Assembly: GCA_947488485.1 (NCBI GenBank)
Contig: CANKZO010000067.1
Location: forward strand, 1-10,486
DNA from: Opitutia bacterium
GTDB taxonomy: Bacteria; Verrucomicrobiota; Verrucomicrobiae; Opitutales; UBA953
Length of the DNA: 10,486 bases
Direction of reading: 5' to 3'
Under the pieces are notes generated by a model that was not told the DNA's origin, did no database searches, and was given only the letters and a program-made list of their open reading frames with translations. Made by a program: the position numbers and the translations under genes. How positions within the stretch are numbered: position 1 is the stretch's first letter; every line of letters starts with the position of its first letter. Shown one piece after another: positions 1 through 6,408 of this stretch.

Positions 1-615
1 CGCCTGCCGAGCGGACCAGCCGCTCGGGGCAAGCACGACGGCCCCCAACTTTTTCCAGATTCGGGCGCGTCGCGCAGCCTGAACCGAGGACACATCCTGC
101 GGGTCGGAGGAAGACAGTAACGGGCATACGCCGCAGCCGGTCTGATATTTCTGGCAGCCGAGGTTAGAATGGCAGCCACCCGTGGCGTGGGCCATGTCGA
201 CCTGCCAGAGGGCGACGCGGGCGCCGAGGGCTTGGGCGATTTCGCGGACGGTCTCCGGGCGGACGAAGCCGCCGGACCAGTGGACGAGGACGAGGTCCCA
301 CTTCGTCGAACGCGCGCGGGCATGCCTGATGATCGGCTCGGCCGGGAAGTTCGCTTCCGCGTCGAAATCATAGACCCCGACCGGCTTGACCCCGAAGCGC
401 TTCGCCTTGGCGATGGCCCGACCTAAGCCCCAGACGAGCTTCTGCCACGGATTAAGCAAACCCTTCGCCGCCACCATCGGGACGTCCCGGCGCTTCTGCT
501 TCAGCACATAGGCGACGGATTCGACTCCCTGGCCCAGCAGGGCCTGATGGATTCGGACGAAGCCATCGGCCGCGCCGCCGCCGGTATCCATCTTGGATAG
601 GTGGAGAATCTTCAT
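1..615 (-). CDS. Glycosyltransferase, GT4-like, N-terminal part (3' end cut off by window edge)
   Basis: An open frame runs without a stop from an ATG at 615 down to the left edge (205 codons seen). The product begins MKILHLSKMDTGGGAADGFV, a typical start of the N-terminal Rossmann domain of GT-B glycosyltransferases, with the glycine-rich TGGGA loop at residues 11-15. Residues 107-114 (DLVLVHWS) and 133-140 (RVALWQVD) look like the strands that follow. Residues 146-165 hold a cluster of four cysteines (C148, C154, C161, C164) in the pattern GGCH...GC...TGCGVCP, which I know from a family-4 subgroup in exopolysaccharide and O-antigen loci. The C-terminal nucleotide-sugar-binding domain lies outside the window. 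The likely role is adding a sugar to the lipid-linked repeat unit at the cytoplasmic face of the inner membrane. Donor and acceptor cannot be told. No clear ribosome binding site precedes the ATG, so the start rests on the family N-terminus. Confidence 0.82.
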   Translation of the reverse strand, partial: MKILHLSKMDTGGGAADGFVRIHQALLGQGVESVAYVLKQKRRDVPMVAAKGLLNPWQKLVWGLGRAIAKAKRFGVKPVGVYDFDAEANFPAEPIIRHARARSTKWDLVLVHWSGGFVRPETVREIAQALGARVALWQVDMAHATGGCHSNLGCQKYQTGCGVCPLLSSSDPQDVSSVQAARRARIWKKLGAVVLAPSGWSARQA

Positions 616-715
616 CCTTGGCTTCGGGGATATGGCCCCCGCGGCGAAGTGACGAACCAAAAGCACGATGCCAAACGGGTTGAAAGATGCCGGGGCTTCG
701 CAACGATGCCAGCCG
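616..715. other. Divergent intergenic region between the GT4-like and GT25 genes
   Basis: These 100 bases separate two divergently read glycosyltransferase genes and should hold promoters for both if each is transcribed from here. I looked for -35/-10 pairs on both strands and found none that is convincing. An in-frame ATG at 668 would extend the GT25 gene leftwards, but the added 16 residues do not look like part of the fold. Confidence 0.4.
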
Positions 716-1456
716 ATGGCCCCGCTCATCTACGTGATCAACCTCGACCGTGACGTCGAACGGATGGCCTCGATCCGCGCCAACCTCGAGACGCTGGGCC
801 TGCCGTTCGAACGCCTGTCCGCCGTCATGGGGAAGGACGTCCCCGAGTGGGAGAAGCTCGTCGACATGTCCGCCTATGCCTGGCGCAACCGCCTGGACAC
901 CCCGCGGGCCGGCGAAGTCGGCTGCTACCTAAGCCACCTCAAGGCCATGGAGACCTTCCTGCGGACCGACGCGCCGTGGTGCGTGATCCTCGAGGACGAC
1001 GTCGAAGTCCTCCCCGCCTGCGGTGAAGTATTGCGCGCGCTGGGCGAGAAAGACGACTGGGACCTCGTGAAGCTCTTCAACTTCCACTCCGGCCTGCCCG
1101 TGAAGAAGCGCGAGCTCGCCGGCGGCCACCGGCTCGTCGCCCATCTCACCCGCACGACCTCCTCTGCCGCCTACGTCGTCAACCGCCGCGCCGCTGAGAC
1201 CTTGCTGAATTCCATGCGCCCCATCACCGAGCAGGTCGACCATGCCCTGGATCGCCCCTGGGAGACCGGCCTACGCACCCGCGGCATCCGACCGATGCCT
1301 GTAGTCCTCGCTCCCGTCGCGCACACGACCAGCACCATCGGCTATCAGGATAAAAAGAAGGGCCGTCCGCTCGGCAAAGCCGTGAAACTCTTCCTCTCCC
1401 GCGCCAAGAAAGAGATCAGCCGTTTCGGGTATGGGTTGTTTGATGCGGTGAGATGA
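716..1456 (+). CDS. Family 25 glycosyltransferase (LPS-type)
   Basis: The product is 246 residues from the ATG at 716 and starts MAPLIYVINLDRDVERM, the hallmark N-terminus of GT25 enzymes of lipopolysaccharide synthesis (often beta-galactosyltransferases). Other family landmarks, numbered from this start, are GCYLSHLKAM at 69-78, the acidic metal/donor motif VILEDDVEV at 90-98, the AAYVVNRRAAETLL segment at 151-164 and QVDHALDRPWE at 173-183. The C-terminus is basic (DKKKGRP and KAVKLFLSRAKKE), as is common for membrane-associated members. An upstream in-frame ATG at 668 would add 16 residues. I prefer 716 because family members begin right at this strand, although neither start has a good ribosome binding site. 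The gene is alone on the plus strand and ends one base from the stop of the convergent methyltransferase gene. The donor sugar is not predictable. Confidence 0.88.
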   Translation: MAPLIYVINLDRDVERMASIRANLETLGLPFERLSAVMGKDVPEWEKLVDMSAYAWRNRLDTPRAGEVGCYLSHLKAMETFLRTDAPWCVILEDDVEVLPACGEVLRALGEKDDWDLVKLFNFHSGLPVKKRELAGGHRLVAHLTRTTSSAAYVVNRRAAETLLNSMRPITEQVDHALDRPWETGLRTRGIRPMPVVLAPVAHTTSTIGYQDKKKGRPLGKAVKLFLSRAKKEISRFGYGLFDAVR

Positions 1457-1457
1457 A

Positions 1458-2207
1458 TCAGACGCGTTTTCCACGCTCGCAGACCAGGCAGACGCTGGCG
1501 CAGAGCTCGGGATAATCTTCGCCGAGCTGAAAGCACCCTTCCAGGTAGGCGGGAGAAACGATGTCCGTCCGGAGGAGTCGGTCCCACTGGAAGTTGGCAA
1601 GCGCCTTGAAGAAGATGCCTTTCCGACTGACGACGGAAAGCCCGGCCGCCGTCGCATCCCTTTCAAGCGTATCCATGTTGTAAGTAATGCGGTGCCCGTG
1701 CGCCGCTTCGGATGGCGTGATGGCCTCGGGGAACGAGATCAGGCCCATCTTGACGGCGATCTGCCGTGAAGCCGCACGGGCGTTGGGGCAGACAAGGAAA
1801 AAGCGCCCGCCATCGGCCAGCCACTCGTCGTTCACCCGCCTTAATACGCCCACCGGGTCGTCGAGGTGTTCGAGGACGTGTGTCATAACGATATTCTCAT
1901 ACCTACCGGGCAATTCGACCTGCTCGAAAAAGGCATGATGGATGGCAACCCGTTCGCCATGACGGGCGCGCGCCTCCAAGACGGCGGCTCCGGATCCCTC
2001 GACGCAGGTGATGTCGGCGAAATGCGGGAGCAAGCGGCTCGTGAAATCGCCCTTGAAGCTGCCGAGCTCGAGTAACCGGCCGGACCTGAAGAACGGCTGG
2101 AAGGTACGCACCATCATTGGGTGCATCACATCGAAATCGAAATCGTAAGCGTATTGGTGATCCGCCGTATTGCTCGTCTCTCGGTCAAGGTCTCGGGGGG
2201 TCGTCAT
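1458..2207 (-). CDS. Class I SAM-dependent methyltransferase, last gene of the central operon
   Basis: This 249-residue protein has a complete class I methyltransferase fold. SAM-binding motif I is LLELGSFKGDF (residues 45-55), with the acidic end of strand 2 at CVEGSG (68-73). The motif THVLEHLDDPVGVL (109-122) is typical of the Methyltransf_11/23 type, and the GGRFFLVCPNA strand/turn is at 133-143. A later segment HGHRITYNMDTL (170-181) resembles sugar and small-molecule methyltransferases from polysaccharide loci. The start codon overlaps the stop of the propeller-GNAT gene by four bases (ATGA), so it is probably translated by coupling. Its place at the end of an amino-sugar operon suggests O- or N-methylation of the sugar made there, or capping of the glycan. 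That assignment is inferred from context only. Confidence 0.85.
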   Translation of the reverse strand: MTTPRDLDRETSNTADHQYAYDFDFDVMHPMMVRTFQPFFRSGRLLELGSFKGDFTSRLLPHFADITCVEGSGAAVLEARARHGERVAIHHAFFEQVELPGRYENIVMTHVLEHLDDPVGVLRRVNDEWLADGGRFFLVCPNARAASRQIAVKMGLISFPEAITPSEAAHGHRITYNMDTLERDATAAGLSVVSRKGIFFKALANFQWDRLLRTDIVSPAYLEGCFQLGEDYPELCASVCLVCERGKRV

Positions 2208-3628
2208 CGGAGGGTGGCGCGCAAGGAAAGGTGCATCCTCGCGACTCCTAAGGCAATGCTTCTTAGCTGGAATCCGTGACGCTCGTACATGGCCATCGCC
2301 GCACGGTTCTCGACGCCGACCTCGAGCTCGAAGTCAACCAAGCCGAGCGCGCGCGCTTGCTTGGTCGATTCGACGAGCAAGGCGGACGCGAGACCGCGAC
2401 GCTGCCAGGTCGGGTCGACGCTGAGATTACTGAGGAAGGCAGTCCCGCCGGGCTCGCCGACATAAAAAGCCGCCAAGCCAACCAGGCGACCATGGTCCCA
2501 CGACTCAAGGCAGAAGGCCTTGGCCGCGAGCTTGGCCGCATAAACATCGATGTCGACCCGAGCTGATAAGCTCGGCACGAAGAAAGGGTCGCAGCGCCGG
2601 AGGTGTTCGGCGATCTGGGCCGATTTGGCGCGGCCGGCAATCGGCGTCGGCAAAGGCTCCCCATCTTCCTCCAGCACGGCGAGACCGAAGCCGCCACGTC
2701 CGAATTCGTTGCCGTTATAAAGCAGATAGGTGCGGCCGCGGAAAGCGAAAGCATGCGGGTAGCACTGCATGTCGGAATCCCATTCGCCGGGGGTGCCTTC
2801 CGGAGCGCCGCCCTCGTCGTCACGGACCCATGTCTTCAAGTCATCCGACCACGCATGTCCGAGGCGATATCCGCGATCTTTGTTTATCCGGAAATCATAG
2901 GAGTGACGGAAGCAGAAGAAAATGTGGTGGCACCCCGCTATGGTCACGACGGTCGGCAGCGCCTGGCTCTCGTCGGCGCCCAGCCGGTCTGCGATGATTT
3001 GCTTCCCGTCCTCCTTGGTCCAGCGGACGCCGTCGGGAGAAGTCGCGTGTCCGATCTTATAGGTGCGGTCGGGCGCGGTGCCGGCGTCGAACCGCTTCCA
3101 CCCGGTCCCGAAAATATACCACATGTGGTAGACGCCATCGATATGGCGGACGAAGCCGTCTCCGACCAGGCACGGCTCTTTTGCGGAAGGTCCCAGCACC
3201 GGGCCTGGCCCGATGCGTTGGAAGGTGCGACCATCGTCATCGCTGACCGCCAGTCCGATGGCCGTCTCGACGGAAACGGAGACGCGGCGGCTCCATCCGG
3301 AAGGATAGGCCATGATGCGGTCGCCCTGCCTCGTGACGTGGAACGGGAAAATCCCGTGCTCATCGAAACAACCCAGTTCTCCGAGCGCGATTACCTCACG
3401 GCCGGCCACCCTGAGCACCGTGCGAAGGTCTTCCGCGAAATCGACATAGGTGACCAGGCTGAGGTACTTGCCGTTCGCCTCCTGGGATCGCGTCGAGAAG
3501 TAGACGCGCACGAAATCGTCGAAGACCAAGGCCTGCGGCGACTGCGCGAATCCCGCGCCGCCGACGGCTAACCGGTGGTCAGCCGGGTCGAAGATCTTGC
3601 CCAGCTTACGCCATCGCAATGGGCTCAT
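2204..3628 (-). CDS. Beta-propeller (GH43/GH32-like) protein fused to a C-terminal GNAT acetyltransferase
   Basis: The product has 474 residues. Residues 1-320 are homologous along their length to the protein of the preceding gene. They show repeated propeller-blade signatures: FAQSP (27-31), RVYFSTR (41-47), FDEHG (88-92), DDDGRTFQRIG (130-140), EP (151-152), ATSPDGVRW (195-203), ADESQALP (218-225) and EWDSDM (282-287). These resemble five-bladed GH43/GH32-type folds. Residues from about 330 to 474 form a GNAT domain: LSVDPTWQRRGLASALL (402-418) is the acetyl-CoA motif A and NRAAMAMYERHGF (441-453) is motif B. The start at 3628 is favoured over 3805 because it overlaps the previous stop by four bases, follows a strong GGGAGG site, and matches the start of the paralogue. 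The GNAT half may acetylate an amino sugar, as WecD does for dTDP-Fuc4N (known). Its use here and the role of the propeller are inference. Confidence 0.85.
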   Translation of the reverse strand: MSPLRWRKLGKIFDPADHRLAVGGAGFAQSPQALVFDDFVRVYFSTRSQEANGKYLSLVTYVDFAEDLRTVLRVAGREVIALGELGCFDEHGIFPFHVTRQGDRIMAYPSGWSRRVSVSVETAIGLAVSDDDGRTFQRIGPGPVLGPSAKEPCLVGDGFVRHIDGVYHMWYIFGTGWKRFDAGTAPDRTYKIGHATSPDGVRWTKEDGKQIIADRLGADESQALPTVVTIAGCHHIFFCFRHSYDFRINKDRGYRLGHAWSDDLKTWVRDDEGGAPEGTPGEWDSDMQCYPHAFAFRGRTYLLYNGNEFGRGGFGLAVLEEDGEPLPTPIAGRAKSAQIAEHLRRCDPFFVPSLSARVDIDVYAAKLAAKAFCLESWDHGRLVGLAAFYVGEPGGTAFLSNLSVDPTWQRRGLASALLVESTKQARALGLVDFELEVGVENRAAMAMYERHGFQLRSIALGVARMHLSLRATLR

Positions 3629-4590
3629 GCGGGCCAACCTCCCTTCAGCTTGGCCAAGCCAAAGCCTTGTCGGCCGACCTGGTTTCCGAGATACGCCATA
3701 TAGATGGCGCCATCGACTTCGAAGACATGAGGGTAGCTGACCATCTCGGAATCCCAGCCTGATTCGGAGATATCCAAACCTGCCTTGGCGTCGTCGCGCG
3801 TCCATTCCACGAGGTCCGGGCTCGACGCGTAACCGATGCGATACCCTCCGGCGCGCTGACGATAATCGGCGCTCGCCCGATAGCAGAAGAACATGTGGAA
3901 CCGTCCATGGGCTTCGAACACGTCGGGGCTGGCCTGGGCTTCGTCCGCCTCGAGCACGCTCGGGATGAGGTCGCGGTGCGCCTTCTTCCAGTCCTTCCCG
4001 TCGGCGGAAGTCGCCATGCGGATCTTGTAAACCGGCTCAGGGCGCCCAGATACGATCTTCCACCGGCGACCGGCGATGTAGAAAAGCTGCCAGGCGCCGC
4101 AGAAACGCCGGACCTTGGGTCCGCTCATGACGTACGGCTCATCCGGACTATAACCGATGGCAGGACCGACGCCGATACGCTGGAAAGTGCGCCCTTCGTC
4201 GACGCTGACCGCTTCGCCGATGGCGACGTTGAAAGGCACGGACTCGCAACGCGTCCAGCCGGCGTAGAACGCCCGGACTACGTCGCCGTCGCGCGCTACC
4301 GACACCGGGTAAGTGCCAAATTCGTCGAACTCTCCAAGCCCGCCCAGCTTCAGGATGGGCTGCTCGGCGACGGCAAGCACGCGCCGGAGATCCCGCCGAT
4401 CCAGATCGACATAGGCGGAGTAGCTTACGTACTGGCCACATTCATCAGGCGCAGGCCGGCACGAGAAATACACGCGGATGAATTTCTCGAAGGCCAGCGT
4501 GGCTGGAGCCTGCGCGAAAGCCTGCATCCACGGACGGGAAGGATGCGCCTGCGGCTCGAAGACCAATCCCATCTTCTCCCACTGGAACAT
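3625..4590 (-). CDS. Stand-alone beta-propeller protein (GH43/GH32-like) of a polysaccharide operon
   Basis: This 321-residue protein is a paralogue of the N-terminal part of the next gene. Shared signatures, in order, are FAQAP (25-29), IRVYFSCR (38-45), FDEFG (88-92), VDEGRTFQRIG (130-140), EP (151-152), ATSADGKDW (193-201), EADEAQASP (214-222), RIGYASSPDLVEWTRDD (251-267), GWDSEM (278-283) and GRQGFGLAKL (306-315). Repeated Asp-box-like or W-ending blade motifs point to a five-bladed propeller like GH43/GH32 or the N-terminal domain of plant GINT1-type transferases. I know this family only as uncharacterised proteins in O-antigen-type loci. There is no signal peptide, so it should be cytoplasmic, which fits a role on nucleotide sugars or lipid-linked intermediates better than degradation outside the cell. 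It starts one base after the WbqC stop and ends with an ATGA overlap onto the fusion gene. Confidence 0.8.
   Translation of the reverse strand: MFQWEKMGLVFEPQAHPSRPWMQAFAQAPATLAFEKFIRVYFSCRPAPDECGQYVSYSAYVDLDRRDLRRVLAVAEQPILKLGGLGEFDEFGTYPVSVARDGDVVRAFYAGWTRCESVPFNVAIGEAVSVDEGRTFQRIGVGPAIGYSPDEPYVMSGPKVRRFCGAWQLFYIAGRRWKIVSGRPEPVYKIRMATSADGKDWKKAHRDLIPSVLEADEAQASPDVFEAHGRFHMFFCYRASADYRQRAGGYRIGYASSPDLVEWTRDDAKAGLDISESGWDSEMVSYPHVFEVDGAIYMAYLGNQVGRQGFGLAKLKGGWPA
3638..3643 (-). promoter_or_regulatory. Ribosome binding site for the propeller-GNAT gene
   Basis: On the minus strand the run AAGGGAGG lies nine bases before the ATG at 3628. It is the best Shine-Dalgarno match in the operon. It fixes the start there rather than at the upstream ATG at 3805, and it lies inside the last codons of the preceding propeller gene. 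Confidence 0.7.
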
Positions 4591-4591
4591 G

Positions 4592-5302
4592 TTAGAGGAG
4601 GTCGTAGTGTCCGGAGACGATCTCGCGGACTCTCTCGGGCGGGTTGAACATCATGACATCCACAATGGAAAGCCATGGCACGAAGGCCTGCCCGAACTGA
4701 GGGTACTCGAGCGGGCGGCTGCGGATGAAGCGCAGCTCGACGCCGCGGGCGGCGAAGTCTTCCTTCGCATAAAGTTCGGTCCCGCCGATGGCGTTGACGT
4801 AAGTCGTCGCGACGGTGGCGGCGCATAGGGCCAGCACCTTCTCCTGATGCTTAAGGGTGTGGTCAATCTCGACCTCGGAAGAGACCTGAATCACCGTGCC
4901 GATGCCCAGTTCGGCGCAGACCGCCTTCACCGAATGGAGAATATAGGCGAACAGATTCCGGTCGGAATGCAGGACGATACGCTCGAGCAAGGCATAGACA
5001 CGCGCGAACTCCGGAGCGGAACGGTAAGCTCCATGGAACTGGGCAAGCAACTTATGCGGCTGGAAGTCGTCCGCTAGCACGCGGTCCCGGACCGGCAACG
5101 AGTCCGAACCGGACCGCAAGGGAAGCGAGAAGAGCTGGTCGGTCCCGCCGGCCAGAAGGCGGTTCCGGTTGATCCAGCCTTTCTTCGTATACTTGATGTT
5201 GTCGTAGATGATGAACCTATCCACCGAAGCGATGAGCTGAAAATAGCCGACGTAAGGCAGGAAGTAAGGCTGCATCACCGCGACCCTGCGGGAGGCGCTC
5301 AT
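4592..5302 (-). CDS. wbqC: WbqC-family protein
   Basis: The 236-residue product carries the signatures of the WbqC family (PF08889): VAVMQPYFLPYVGYFQLI (7-24), DRFIIYDNIKYTKKGWINRN (28-47), and near the C-terminus LEYPQFGQAFVPWLSIVDVM followed by MFN. The length fits the family. WbqC genes occur in O-antigen clusters beside DegT-type aminotransferases. Their reaction is not established to my knowledge, though a role in modifying the amino group of a 4-amino-4,6-dideoxy sugar has been suggested, as far as I recall. The start at 5302 overlaps the aminotransferase stop by four bases (ATGA). A longer frame back to 5605 only adds 101 codons lying antiphase over the aminotransferase gene. Position directly after the VioA-like gene suggests that it acts on the aminotransferase product. 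Confidence 0.87.
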   Translation of the reverse strand: MSASRRVAVMQPYFLPYVGYFQLIASVDRFIIYDNIKYTKKGWINRNRLLAGGTDQLFSLPLRSGSDSLPVRDRVLADDFQPHKLLAQFHGAYRSAPEFARVYALLERIVLHSDRNLFAYILHSVKAVCAELGIGTVIQVSSEVEIDHTLKHQEKVLALCAATVATTYVNAIGGTELYAKEDFAARGVELRFIRSRPLEYPQFGQAFVPWLSIVDVMMFNPPERVREIVSGHYDLL

Positions 5303-6405
5303 GTCGCGGGTCGGATGAGACCGATGATCCGGTCCATCTGGGCGGAGGTGAGGTCGGGGTAGATCGGCAGGCAAAGAACCTGCCGGGAGGCCTCGGTGGC
5401 CACGGGAAGTCCGGCGGGCCGGGCGGAAGGCAGCTCGCGGTACATGGGAAACTCCGAGATCAGCGGGTGGAAATAACGACGCGGATGCACGTGCGCCGCC
5501 TTCATCTTCAGGCAAAGCTCGTCTCGCGACAGCGGGTACCCAGGGCCGACCAGGATGGGGAAATAAGAATAATTGGAGGAGAGCTGCGGGCTCGGGCCGA
5601 GGCAACGGATCCCGGCGACGTCCTTCAGCGCTTCGCGATAGCGCGCATCGATGCCGCTTCGCGCCGCGATGGCGGCATCCACATGCCGGAGCTGGACGAG
5701 GCCGAGCGCGGCGTTGAACTCGCTCATCTTCCCGTTGAGTCCGGTGGCCTCGACGGAGACCTCCCCTTCATGGCCGAAGTTCTTGAACTGGTTCACGCGA
5801 CGCTTGGTCTCGGCGTCGTGACAGATGATCGCGCCGCCTTCGAAGGTGTTGAAGACCTTGGTGGCGTGGAAGCTGAGGACCGAGAGGTCGCCATGTCGGA
5901 GGAGGCTTCCGCAGTGGCAGCGCACCCCGAAGGCGTGAGCGGCGTCATAGAGCACCTTCAGTCCGTGGCGACGGGCGATCGCCTCGAGGGCGTCGACATC
6001 GCAGGGCGTTCCGTAGCAATGCACGGGCAGCAAGGCGGTCGTGCGCGGGGTGATGGCCGCCTCGACCTTCGCCGGATCGAGGTTGAGGGTCACGGGGTCG
6101 ATGTCCACGAAGACGGGCGTGAGGCCGTTCCAGAGGAGCGAATGCGAGGTCGCCACGAAGGAGAAAGGCGTGGTGATGACTTCGCCCTTGAGGTCGAGGA
6201 CCTTCATCGCGGCCATGAGCGCGATCGTGGCGTTGTTGAAGAGGCAGACATGTTCGACGTCGAGATGATGGGCGAGCGCCTCCTCCAGCTCCTGATGGAA
6301 CGGGCCGCCGTTGGTCAGGACCTTGCGCTCCCAGATCGCCCGCAGGGACGGGAGGACCTCCTCCAAAGGAGGCAAGAACGGCCGCGTGACGTAGATATCT
6401 TCCAT
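5299..6405 (-). CDS. vioA: DegT/DnrJ/EryC1-family aminotransferase, VioA type (dTDP-4-amino-4,6-dideoxyglucose forming)
   Basis: This 368-residue fold-type I PLP enzyme has the internal aldimine lysine K183 in SFHATKVFNTFEGG (178-191) and the cofactor-binding DAAHAFG at 154-160. The N-terminus (VTRPFLPPLEE, then LTNGGPFHQELE at 30-41), GEVITTPFSFVATSHSLLWN (74-93) and the end segment RRYFHPLISEFPMYREL (309-325) match what I know of VioA. VioA converts dTDP-4-keto-6-deoxyglucose plus glutamate to dTDP-4-amino-4,6-dideoxyglucose (dTDP-viosamine). The length is normal and no key residue is missing. A different 4-amino sugar isomer cannot be excluded by eye. The gene starts three bases after the GT61 stop, with a GAGG site eight bases upstream. 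Downstream genes (wbqC, propellers, GNAT, methyltransferase) look like tailoring enzymes for its product. RmlA and RmlB, which would make the substrate, are not in the window. Confidence 0.87.
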   Translation of the reverse strand: MEDIYVTRPFLPPLEEVLPSLRAIWERKVLTNGGPFHQELEEALAHHLDVEHVCLFNNATIALMAAMKVLDLKGEVITTPFSFVATSHSLLWNGLTPVFVDIDPVTLNLDPAKVEAAITPRTTALLPVHCYGTPCDVDALEAIARRHGLKVLYDAAHAFGVRCHCGSLLRHGDLSVLSFHATKVFNTFEGGAIICHDAETKRRVNQFKNFGHEGEVSVEATGLNGKMSEFNAALGLVQLRHVDAAIAARSGIDARYREALKDVAGIRCLGPSPQLSSNYSYFPILVGPGYPLSRDELCLKMKAAHVHPRRYFHPLISEFPMYRELPSARPAGLPVATEASRQVLCLPIYPDLTSAQMDRIIGLIRPAT

Positions 6406-6408
6406 GGT

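Noticed and set aside
452..703. Minus-strand frame of 83 codons across the GT4-like gene start
   Set aside because: It is out of frame with the recognisable glycosyltransferase reading frame and gives an Arg/Gly/Pro-rich product without motifs.
2603..3571. Open frame on the plus strand (322 codons) opposite the propeller-GNAT gene
   Set aside because: It lies entirely antisense within a gene supported by paralogy and GNAT motifs, has no domain signature and no ribosome binding site.
3629..3805. N-terminal extension of the propeller-GNAT frame to an ATG at 3805
   Set aside because: It overlaps the upstream propeller gene. The paralogue begins at the position matching 3628, which also has the strong ribosome binding site.
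3895..4647. Open frame on the plus strand (250 codons) opposite the propeller and wbqC genes
   Set aside because: It is antisense to two recognised genes and shows no family motif.
5303..5605. N-terminal extension of the wbqC frame to an ATG at 5605
   Set aside because: The added 101 residues overlap the vioA-like gene in another frame and are Pro/Arg-rich with no WbqC homology. The family N-terminus begins at the ATGA overlap at 5302.
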